This document shows, one piece after another, positions 1 to 5,510 of a stretch of 6,325 bases of DNA (its first letter is position 1; each line of letters opens with the position of its first letter). The notes under the pieces were generated by a model. That model made no database searches. It saw only the letters and a list, made by a program, of their open reading frames with translations, and was not told where the DNA came from. The DNA is taken from the NCBI GenBank assembly GCA_030433055.1, contig JAUILJ010000496.1, forward strand, positions 1 to 6,325, given 5' to 3'. The stretch is from Polyangia bacterium (GTDB lineage Bacteria; Myxococcota_A; Polyangia; Polyangiales; Polyangiaceae). Made by a program: the position numbers and the translations under genes.

Positions 1-2
1 TC

Positions 3-305
3 GGCGAAGAGGTCTTGAGAAAGGCTTGCGCCGCCGCAACCGCGTGGTCATCGCCTTACCCATTTGTCGGCGTAAATGTTTCGCCGTTACAGCTAGAAGA
101 CCCGACCTTCCCGATTGCGGTCGCACCGATCCTTGGCGAAACTGGCTTGTCTCCAAAGCGGCTCGAACTTGAAATCACCGAGAACGCACTCCCCCGAGAT
201 TCAGCCGTGGAGATGAGGCGAATCTCCGCCCTGAGAGACTTAGGGGTCGGCGTTGCCATTGATGATTTCGGGACTGGGTATGCGTCGATCGTCAGCCTGC
301 TTCCT
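3..305 (+). CDS. EAL-domain (c-di-GMP phosphodiesterase-type) fragment, both ends missing
   Basis: The frame is open from the window edge (G3) and reads as the central part of an EAL domain. EAL proteins hydrolyse cyclic di-GMP in the cytoplasm. About 100 residues are visible. They include a VNVSPLQL segment (metal-ligand Asn at about residue 25), LELEITEN (catalytic-type Glu at about 57) and IDDFGTGYAS (Asp pair at about 87-88). The signature EAL tripeptide should lie upstream of the window. The conserved LKIDRSFV strand that should follow some 10 residues after GYAS is absent. Instead, after about base 300-308, the frame runs through the antisense of a kinase gene and stops at 354-356. Three retained motifs suggest the parent protein was an active phosphodiesterase, but neither that nor an accompanying GGDEF domain can be judged here. 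Base composition is lower in GC than the operon that follows. Domain assignment is firm; the right boundary is approximate. Confidence 0.85.
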
Positions 306-312
306 CGGATGA
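298..312. other. Breakpoint between EAL block and kinase block
   Basis: The plus strand is EAL coding up to about base 300-305, and the minus strand is kinase coding down to about base 305-308. Both conserved domains end here in mid-fold and in opposite orientations. The two readings can be told apart only to within about 10-15 bases, which suggests little or no shared sequence at the join. Base composition also changes here. The join could come from assembly, from amplification, or from a real illegitimate recombination. Confidence 0.7.
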
Positions 313-616
313 AGCGCGACAGCGTGACGCCGTCCAGGAACTCCATCACCAGGTAAGGGCCAAGCTCACAGACTCCAGCATCCATCACCTGAGCGACCCC
401 CGGGTGATGCAGCTTGCCCAGTGCGCGCGCCTCTCGCATCAGGCGCGCGCCCAGCGCGCGATCACCCGCGCGCTCCGGGAGCAGAAGTTTCACCGCGACC
501 TCGCGGCCGATGAGTGTGTGCTCCGCGCGGTACACCACACTCATGCCACCAGAACCGATCTGCTCGAGCAGTCGGTACTTGTCCCCGACCTGGGGCAATG
601 CGTTCCCCCCACGCAT
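305..616 (-). CDS. Hanks-type Ser/Thr protein kinase, N-terminal lobe only (truncated)
   Basis: This is the amino-terminal lobe of a eukaryotic-like Ser/Thr kinase, which would phosphorylate proteins from the cytoplasm. From ATG at 616 the fragment shows a glycine-rich loop (GSGGMSVVY, residues 21-29), the ATP-anchoring Lys in VAVK (K43), the helix-C Glu in LMREARALGKLHHPGV (E62) and the hinge YLVMEFLDGVTL (88-99). The homology ends near residue 103. The catalytic HRD loop, the DFG motif and the whole C-lobe are missing because the gene runs into the EAL block. A TTG six bases upstream (622) is an alternative start; ATG is preferred, although no good Shine-Dalgarno sequence precedes either. 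The gene is divergent from the metal efflux operon, with a shared 350-base upstream region. Such kinases are abundant in Myxococcota, which fits the high GC of this block. As it stands the fragment could not be an active kinase. Confidence 0.88.
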
Positions 617-726
617 GTGCAACGTTAGAGCGTACCTGAAACCCGCGCGCGCTGGAGCGATAGCGGCTTAAATCGTCCGGGGGCGCAGCCACCAGGCCGC
701 CTCGGGCGCCTTCGTCGTTTGGGTGG

Positions 727-744
727 CTACCCCGAACGGGGTAG
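727..744. promoter_or_regulatory. Perfect-arm dyad, possible metal-regulator operator
   Basis: CTACCCCG-AA-CGGGGTAG has two exact 8-base arms around a 2-base centre. The core TACCCC...GGGGTA resembles the GC-rich dyads bound by CsoR-family copper/metal sensors (the Bacillus copZA operator contains TACCC...GGGGGTA). A MerR-type operator is another possibility. It lies about 220 bases before the first operon gene and 110 bases before the kinase start, so it could serve either transcript. No regulator gene is visible in the window. The symmetry is seen directly; the function is inferred. Confidence 0.35.
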
Positions 745-788
745 GCCCCTCGCCCGGATGCAGCCACGCGCTTTCTAGCTATCGTTCA

Positions 789-809
789 CTCGCCACAGGC
801 ACTGGCGAG
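789..809. promoter_or_regulatory. Inverted repeat (7-7-7) upstream of efflux operon
   Basis: CTCGCCA and TGGCGAG are exact inverted arms separated by seven bases. This arm and spacer geometry is similar to MerR-family operators, but no -35/-10 pair spaced to match was found around it. It could equally be an RNA hairpin, although no T tract follows. Function is uncertain. Confidence 0.25.
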
Positions 810-950
810 CGCGGTGTCTCGTGGACCGTTGTGGAAACGGGACGCCGACACCCGTGTCGACGGCTTCTTCGGTCGGGTTCGGGCCCTGGCCCTGGGGTAC
901 GGCGCCGAGCTCCGTCCGAAGTCCAATCGGGCCCCCCGAACTCGGTCTCA

Positions 951-959
951 TGCTATCTT
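951..959 (+). promoter_or_regulatory. Candidate extended -10 element for the efflux operon
   Basis: TGCTATCTT fits an extended -10 (TGnTATnnT). Transcription would begin about seven bases downstream, at or next to the ATG at 967, giving a leaderless message. That would explain why no Shine-Dalgarno sequence precedes this start. No clear -35 hexamer is seen at the usual spacing. Confidence 0.27.
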
Positions 960-966
960 GCCGCCG

Positions 967-1356
967 ATGGTGAAGAACGGTCGAATCCAGCTGCGCATCC
1001 TGCTTGCGCGCTGCCTGTTCTTCGCCCTGGCCTGGTGCGTGGGCACGGCGCCAGCGGGGCTCGCCTGGCTTGGCCAGGGGGCCTGCGAGGCGGAGTGTCC
1101 GTGCGAAGCGGAGCGCGCGTTCGAGGCCAGGCCAGCCGAGGAGCCCCGGAGCGCGGAGGCTCGCGACCATCACACCGATTGCCCCGCAGACTGCGTGAGC
1201 TGCAGCTGTACTCAAGGGGCGGCTGACTTACCTCACCCCCAGCCAGCGCTCGCGCTGGACCTGAGTTGCCGCGAGGTAATGGACAGCGCTCGACCTGAGA
1301 CCCAGCCGTTCGGCGTTGTTGGCGAGGTATTCAGGCCCCCGAGAAGCGCGGCCTGA
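967..1356 (+). CDS. Small Cys-rich exported protein, first gene of metal efflux operon
   Basis: This is a 129-residue protein of no family I can name. Residues 1-10 are basic and 11-36 are hydrophobic, so it has a signal peptide or membrane anchor. The rest would be periplasmic and holds cysteines in two clusters: C40, C44 and C46 (CEAECPCE), and C72, C76, C79 and C81 after a His pair (DHHTDCPADCVSCSC). A lone C101 follows. The linker between clusters (47-68) is charged and rich in Ala, Glu and Arg. The clusters look like metal ligands, and the position ahead of an RND pump supports a metal-binding or sensing role by context. ATG 967 was chosen because the hydrophobic segment starts just after it. 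The same frame stays open to GTG 814, but those 51 extra residues show no domain and would push the signal segment inside the protein. A 171-base gap separates it from the next gene, so it may be expressed differently. Confidence 0.6.
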   Translation: MVKNGRIQLRILLARCLFFALAWCVGTAPAGLAWLGQGACEAECPCEAERAFEARPAEEPRSAEARDHHTDCPADCVSCSCTQGAADLPHPQPALALDLSCREVMDSARPETQPFGVVGEVFRPPRSAA

Positions 1357-1372
1357 TTTCGTCTTCGGGAGC

Positions 1373-1389
1373 CGTGCGCCCAGCGCACG
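1373..1389 (+). terminator. Strong hairpin just after the Cys-rich gene
   Basis: CGTGCGC-CCA-GCGCACG forms a perfect 7-pair GC-rich stem with a 3-base loop, 17 bases after the stop codon at 1354-1356. No T run follows, so it may act as a message-stabilising or pausing hairpin rather than a full terminator. Confidence 0.3.
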
Positions 1390-1437
1390 TGGACTCCGTA
1401 TCCCCGCTCGCGCCCAGCGCTGCTTCGACCAAGTAGC

Positions 1438-1460
1438 GCGGGCCTGTCGCCCGTTGTTTG
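1438..1460 (+). terminator. Possible weak intrinsic terminator or attenuator
   Basis: CGGGC-CTGTC-GCCCG (1439-1453) is a 5-pair stem, extendable by a G-T pair, followed at once by TTGTTTG. This is the stem plus T-rich layout of an intrinsic terminator, but the stem is short. It lies 70 bases before the next gene and could reduce read-through from the first gene. Confidence 0.3.
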
Positions 1461-1527
1461 TCGGCTGCCGCTCCTGCGGTTTCAGCGACTACCCATGCCT
1501 CCGCGCGTCCAGCGCGAGGGAGAAGTC

Positions 1528-1857
1528 ATGTTGTCTTCCAATTTCGTCATGCCCATCACGCTTGCGCTGAGCCTCTTGCTCTGCGCCTGCGACGGTAAGC
1601 CCAGCGTCCGGTCCGAGAGCCTGGCCAGCGCCGAAGGGCTCCACGCCCACGCTCCGAGCACCGCCCTACCAGGCAGCCACGAGGACTGGTGCGGGGAACA
1701 CCAGGTCCCCGAGTCCCAGTGCACCCGCTGCAACGCCTCGCTCGTTCCTGCGTTCAAGGCCACCGGCGACTGGTGCGCTGAACACAACCTGCCTGAGTCG
1801 CAGTGCTTGGCCTGCAACCCAGAGCTCAAGATCACTCGCCCTGCGAAGCAGCCATGA
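1528..1857 (+). CDS. Small lipoprotein with two DWCxEH (CxxH-CxxC) metal-knuckle repeats
   Basis: This is a 109-residue predicted lipoprotein. A hydrophobic signal (6-18) leads to LCAC-D, with lipidation at C21 and Asp at +2; Asp at +2 causes inner-membrane retention in E. coli, and other lineages may differ. After a low-complexity linker (24-50) come two repeats. In the first (53-69) the candidate ligands are C55, H58, C65 and C68. In the second (81-97) they are C83, H86, C93 and C96. Each repeat reads D-W-C-x-E-H-x2-P-E-S-x-C-x2-C-N. ATG 1528 was chosen for its AGGGAGA ribosome site five bases upstream and because it directly precedes the signal; a frame open to 1495 adds only 11 residues. 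Its stop overlaps the next start as ATGA, so translation is probably coupled. The same repeats occur in the adaptor that follows, so a periplasmic metal buffer or chaperone that feeds the pump is likely. That role is inferred. Confidence 0.85.
   Translation: MLSSNFVMPITLALSLLLCACDGKPSVRSESLASAEGLHAHAPSTALPGSHEDWCGEHQVPESQCTRCNASLVPAFKATGDWCAEHNLPESQCLACNPELKITRPAKQP
1684..1818 (+). repeat. Two-knuckle module, copy 1 (in the small lipoprotein)
   Basis: Knuckle A (1684-1734) and knuckle B (1768-1818) start exactly 28 codons apart. Knuckle A ends CTRCN, then ASLVPAFKATG, then DWC of knuckle B. This matches copy 3 in the adaptor closely (CTRCN, PSLVAKFKEAG, DWC), including the linker, so the pair is the unit that was duplicated. 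Confidence 0.9.
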
Positions 1858-3407
1858 GGGCCTGGTTCTGCTTCGTCGCCGCGCTGCTGCTGATCGCGTG
1901 TGACCGAGAGCGGGCGGGAGTTGCCGGGGGGTCAACGGAAGCTACGTCGAACCCGTCGACTGCCACCGGACTCACGTCGGCGGCAGCGGGTGACTCAGCG
2001 CACTGCGAACATCGTCTCCCCAGGGCACTGTGCCCCAAGTGCAATCGTCAGCTGGTGGCGGTGTACCAGGCGCAGCGTGATTGGTGCGCTGAGCACGGAT
2101 TCCCCGAGTCATTCTGCCCGGTCTGTCACCCAGACACTCAGGCTCCAGACGTGAGCGACAGCGCGCCGGGTACGGACTGGTGCATTGAGCACGCGTTGCC
2201 CGAGTCCAAGTGCACGCGCTGCAATCCGAGCCTGGTCGCCAAGTTCAAGGAAGCGGGAGACTGGTGCGACGAGCACGGGTTCCCCGAGTCGGCTTGCCCC
2301 AAGTGCAATCCTCAGGTTCCGCCAGCGGGAGCGGAAGCGCGGGCGATCGAAGCTCGCGTGGTGACGCTTCGCGATCCGAAGCACGCCTCCGTTGCTGGTT
2401 TCCGTGTGGTTGAGGCGCGCGACGTCGCTCTGGGAGAGCACCTCGAGTGCAATGGACACATCGACTACGACCAGGACAAGCTCGCCGATGTCCGCGCCCT
2501 GGTGCCCGGCGTCGTCCGCCGTGTTCGCGTCAAGCTCGGCGAACAGGTCAAGCGCGGCGCGCCGCTGTTCGATGTTCAGAGCAGCGAGGTCGGACAAGCC
2601 CAGGGCGCGCTGATCCGTGCGCGCGGTCGCGCAAAGACTGCCAAAGCCAACCTCGAACGGCAGCGACGGCTCCAGCGGCAGGACATTGTTTCCGCGCGGG
2701 ATGTGGAGTTGGCGGAGCAGGAGGTGACCGCGGCCAAGGCCGATGAACGCACGGCGCTGGTCACCCTGCGCATGACCGGGGCTGCGGGGACGAGCGGCTC
2801 GGGCCGCTACACGCTGACGGCGCCGCTGTCGGGGACTGTCGTGGCGCGTCGAGGTGTCGTGGGGCTGCTCGCGACCGACGAGACCCCACTGGCGACCATC
2901 GCCGACATCGCTTCGATGTGGGTGCTCTGCGACGTGCCTGAGCTGGACGCCGGTGTCCTCGCGTTGGGCCAGAAGGTCCACGTCAGTGTCGGTGGGTACG
3001 CTCCACAGGTTGGGGGTGAGGTGAGCTGGATTGCGCCGGAGGTCGATCCAACGACCCGACAGGTCACGCTGCGGGTCGTCGTGCCAAACCCCGAGGGCAA
3101 GCTGCGCGCGAACCAGTTCGTCACGGCGAAGATCGAGGTGAAGCAGCGCCGCAGCGCCGTCGTGGTGCCCAGGGCGGCGGTGCAGCGAGTGGGGGAACGC
3201 GACGTGGTGTTCGTGCGCACGTCGGAGTCCGTATTTGCTCCGCGGGTCGTGGTGCGCAGAACCAGTGGCGAGAGCGTGCAAGTCGAGGGGCGAGTGAAAC
3301 CGGGGGAACAAGTCGTCACCGACGGCGCGGTTTTTCTCCGGACGGAAATAATGCCGGGGAGCCTCGGGGCTGGTTGCTGTGAAGTCGGCCCCGCAGGGGA
3401 GCACTAG
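1854..3407 (+). CDS. RND efflux periplasmic adaptor (CzcB/CusB family) with four N-terminal metal-knuckle repeats
   Basis: This 517-residue adaptor would link the inner-membrane RND pump to an outer-membrane channel. A lipoprotein signal ends at LIAC (C16, Asp at +2). Residues 48-152 hold four DWCxEH-type repeats, starting at about 48, 76, 108 and 136, which ordinary CzcB proteins lack. The adaptor core follows: barrel and first lipoyl half (about 185-249, with VPGVVRRVRVKLGEQVKRG), alpha hairpin (about 250-305), second lipoyl half (318-350, TAPLSGTVVARRG), beta barrel (355-430) and a membrane-proximal domain (about 435-500, VVVPRAAV). The tail ends in a Cys pair (GAGCCE, 508-509), a possible further metal site. 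The start at 1854 overlaps the preceding stop (ATGA); earlier in-frame codons would place the signal internally. It abuts the pump gene with no gap. The divalent-type pump beside it makes CzcB-like export of Zn, Co or Cd more likely than copper, but the Cys-rich front end could also hold copper. Confidence 0.92.
   Translation: MRAWFCFVAALLLIACDRERAGVAGGSTEATSNPSTATGLTSAAAGDSAHCEHRLPRALCPKCNRQLVAVYQAQRDWCAEHGFPESFCPVCHPDTQAPDVSDSAPGTDWCIEHALPESKCTRCNPSLVAKFKEAGDWCDEHGFPESACPKCNPQVPPAGAEARAIEARVVTLRDPKHASVAGFRVVEARDVALGEHLECNGHIDYDQDKLADVRALVPGVVRRVRVKLGEQVKRGAPLFDVQSSEVGQAQGALIRARGRAKTAKANLERQRRLQRQDIVSARDVELAEQEVTAAKADERTALVTLRMTGAAGTSGSGRYTLTAPLSGTVVARRGVVGLLATDETPLATIADIASMWVLCDVPELDAGVLALGQKVHVSVGGYAPQVGGEVSWIAPEVDPTTRQVTLRVVVPNPEGKLRANQFVTAKIEVKQRRSAVVVPRAAVQRVGERDVVFVRTSESVFAPRVVVRRTSGESVQVEGRVKPGEQVVTDGAVFLRTEIMPGSLGAGCCEVGPAGEH
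1995..2129 (+). repeat. Two-knuckle module, copy 2 (degenerate first knuckle)
   Basis: Adaptor residues 48-92. Knuckle A reads S-A-H-C-E-H...C-P-K-C-N: D and W are lost, and the first ligand position is His (H50), with a Cys beside it (C51). Knuckle B (2079-2129) is standard except that it ends in CH rather than CN. The 28-residue period is kept. The altered ligands suggest a different affinity or decay of this knuckle. Confidence 0.85.
2175..2309 (+). repeat. Two-knuckle module, copy 3
   Basis: Adaptor residues 108-152. Knuckle A has candidate ligands C110, H113, C120 and C123; knuckle B has C138, H141, C148 and C151. All D-W, E-H and P-E-S positions are intact. It is the closest match to copy 1 in the neighbouring lipoprotein gene. 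Confidence 0.9.
3395..3407 (+). promoter_or_regulatory. Ribosome binding site fixing the GTG start of the pump gene
   Basis: AGGGGAG (3395-3401) lies six bases before GTG 3408, inside the last codons of the adaptor gene, whose TAG stop (3405-3407) directly abuts that GTG. This supports GTG as the true start and implies translational coupling. Confidence 0.7.
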
Positions 3408-5510
3408 GTGCTGGAGCGCATCATCGAGTGGTCGCTAAGACACCGTCCAGTCGTGTTGCTGGCGACTCTGCTACTCGTTGTCTCCGGTGTCGCGAGCTTT
3501 GCGCGTTTGCCCTTCGACGCGTTTCCAGACACGACGCCGGTTCAGGTCCAGATCAACACCAGCGCGCCCGCGCTCTCACCGCTCGAGGTCGAGCGTCAGA
3601 TCACGTTTGAGGTCGAGCAAGCCATCGCCGGCACACCAGGCCTACAGAACGTCCGATCGATCTCCAAGTTTGGCCTCTCCCAGGTGACGGCCACCTTCAG
3701 CGACGCGACCGACATCTACAGGGCGCGGCAGCTGCTGAGTGAACGCTTGCAGAGCGTCGAGTTACCGGACGGCGTGGCACGGCCTGCGCTTGGTCCCGTC
3801 TCCACGGGCCTCGGGGAGATCTTTCAGTACGTTCTGCAGAGTGACTCGCTGTCCGCCGAAGAGCTGCGGACGCTGCACCACTGGGTGATTCGGCCTCAGC
3901 TGCTGCAGGTGCCGGGGGTTGCAGAGATAAACACCTGGGGCGGCTTCGAGCGCCAGTACCACGTCGTCATCGATCCGACGCAACTGACCAAGTATGGGCT
4001 GACCCTGGATGACGTCGCGGCCGCGTTGCGGCGAGGCAATCGCAACGTCGGAGGCGGCGCATTCGACAGCGCCGGGGAGGCCTACCTGGTTCAAGGCCAG
4101 GGCGCTGTCAGTGGACTGACGGACATCGCGCGCATGGTGGTGGCGAGTTCGAACGGTGTTCCCATCCACGTCGGCGACGTGGCCGACGTACGCGTGGGTC
4201 ACCAGATCCGCCGTGGCGCGGCGACGTCGGATGGTCGCGGCGAGGTCGTGCTCGGTCTCGGCTTCATGCTGATGGGGGAGAACAGCCACGAACTCACGCA
4301 GCGGCTGGAGGCGCGTCTCCAGGCGACCAAGGCATCGCTCCCCCCAGGGGTCGAGCTCACGCCGGTCTACAAGCGCAGCGACCTGGTGGATCAAGTACTC
4401 AGTACCGTACGGAATAATCTCCTGGAGGGTGCGCTGCTGGTGATCGCGGTGCTGTTCATCTTCCTGGGTAACCTGAGGGCAGGCCTGATCGTGGCCCTGG
4501 CGATCCCGCTCTCCATGCTCTTCGCTTTCAACGCCATGTTGCGGTTTGGGATCGCCGGGAGCCTGATGAGCCTCGGCGCAATCGACTTCGGTCTGGTCGT
4601 CGATAGTTCGGTGATCGTGGTGGAGAACGCCTCACGGCGTCTGTCGGAGGAGTCCAGCGACAGCGACGTGCGAAGGGTCGTGAAGGAGGCGACGCTGGAG
4701 GTCCGGCGCCCGACGCTGTTCGGCGAGCTGGTCATCGCGGCCGTGTATCTGCCGGTGCTCACCCTCGAGGGGGTGGAGGGCAAGCTGTTTCGTCCGATGG
4801 CGCTCACGGTGATCTTCGCCTTGGTCGGCTCGATGGTGCTGTCCATGACGCTGACTCCGGTGCTTGCGAGCTACGCGCTGCGGGCGGGTCATCGCGAGCG
4901 TGAGACGCGCCTGGTGCGCTGGCTCAAGCGGGGCTACGAGGCGCTGCTCGAGCGGGCCTTGCGTTGGCCCTTGGCCGTGCTGGGCGCCGCCGCGCTGCTC
5001 GTCGTGGCAGCGATTTACCCAGCGACCCAGCTGGGCTCGGAGTTCGTGCCGCGACTGCGAGAGCAGTCTGTCGTGATCAACACCATCCGCGTGGCCGGTG
5101 TCTCTCTGGATGAGTCCGTACGCTACGGGACTCGAATCGAACAGTTGCTGAAGCGAGAATTCCCCGAGGAAATAAAACACGTGTGGACGCGCACCGGCAC
5201 CGCGGAGGTCGCCACCGACCCCATGGGCCTCGAGCTGTCTGACGTCTTCATCACGCTCCGCTCGAAAGATCAGTGGCGCCGAGCGTCGAACCAGGATGAG
5301 CTGGTGGCGCAGATGGCGAAGTCCCTCGAGGGCCTGCCGGGGATGAAGAGCGTCTTCACTCAACCCATCGAGATGCGGGTCAACGAGATGACAGCCGGGA
5401 TTCGCTCCGATGTGGGCATCAAGCTCTTTGGGGACGACCTGGAGATCTTAAAAGAGCAGGGGGAGGCCATCCGACAGCTGGTCGCCGCCGTCCCTGGGGC
5501 CGCCGATGTC
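3408..5510 (+). CDS. czcA: Heavy-metal RND pump, CzcA type, truncated at the 3' break
   Basis: This is an inner-membrane proton-driven metal exporter of the HME-RND family. About 701 native residues remain of the usual 1,030-1,070. Visible are TM1 (about 13-33), the first periplasmic pore region, TM2-TM6 (about 337-489), TM7 (about 519-537, then GSEFVPRL) and part of the second periplasmic loop. TM4 carries D393-FGLVV-D399 and E406-N407, matching the Asp402, Asp408 and Glu415 proton-relay residues of Cupriavidus CzcA. CusA-type copper pumps lack the first Asp of this set. The segments AEVATDPMGLELSD (599-612) and EMRVNEMTAG (655-664) are also CzcA-like. This points to divalent cations (Zn, Co, Cd); the exact metal is not determined. 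Native sequence ends near V701. The frame then reads 30 foreign residues, antisense to the glycosyltransferase, to a stop at 5601-5603. TM8-12 are missing, so this form could not pump. Confidence 0.93.
5490..5510. other. Breakpoint between pump block and glycosyltransferase block, about 21 bases fit both genes
   Basis: On the plus strand these bases complete the pump's VPGAADV; on the minus strand they read the glycosyltransferase's DIGGPRD. Both are plausible native sequence in their families, so the two genes may share about 20 bases in inverse orientation here. To the right only the glycosyltransferase is meaningful, and to the left only the pump. Such a short shared stretch is typical of k-mer misjoins or template switching. 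Confidence 0.7.

Larger units (their letters stand above)
617..966. other. Intergenic region between divergent kinase and efflux operon
   Basis: This region of about 350 bases holds no convincing gene. The open frames crossing it lack ribosome sites and recognisable domains. It contains several dyads: a near-palindrome at 727-744, a 7-base-arm hairpin at 789-809, and a smaller one at 846-859 (CGACAC-cc-GTGTCG). Arms AGCCACC (687-693) and GGTGGCT (722-728) could also pair over 28 bases. It should carry the promoters of both flanking transcripts. The only promoter-like element I can point to is at 951-959. Confidence 0.6.

Noticed and set aside
306..353. EAL-frame extension LPRMKRDSV taken as a degenerate LKIDRSFV motif
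   Set aside because: The same bases encode the conserved kinase hinge on the minus strand; the likeness is weak and probably chance.
814..966. Upstream extension of the Cys-rich gene to GTG 814
   Set aside because: It would place the signal segment 60 residues inside the protein; no ribosome site or domain supports it.
723..1226. Plus-strand open frame across the intergenic region and first gene
   Set aside because: Low-complexity Arg/Gly/Ser composition, no ribosome site, out of frame with the signal-peptide protein at 967.
1316..1570. Plus-strand open frame between the first gene and the lipoprotein
   Set aside because: It starts at TTG inside the previous gene, overlaps the lipoprotein start and shows no recognisable feature.
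2109..3404. Long open frame on the minus strand opposite the adaptor gene
   Set aside because: A GC-rich antisense shadow of a clearly conserved adaptor; His/Arg-rich with no domain.
3762..5363. Minus-strand open frames opposite the pump gene
   Set aside because: Antisense shadows; the plus strand is a well-conserved RND pump throughout.
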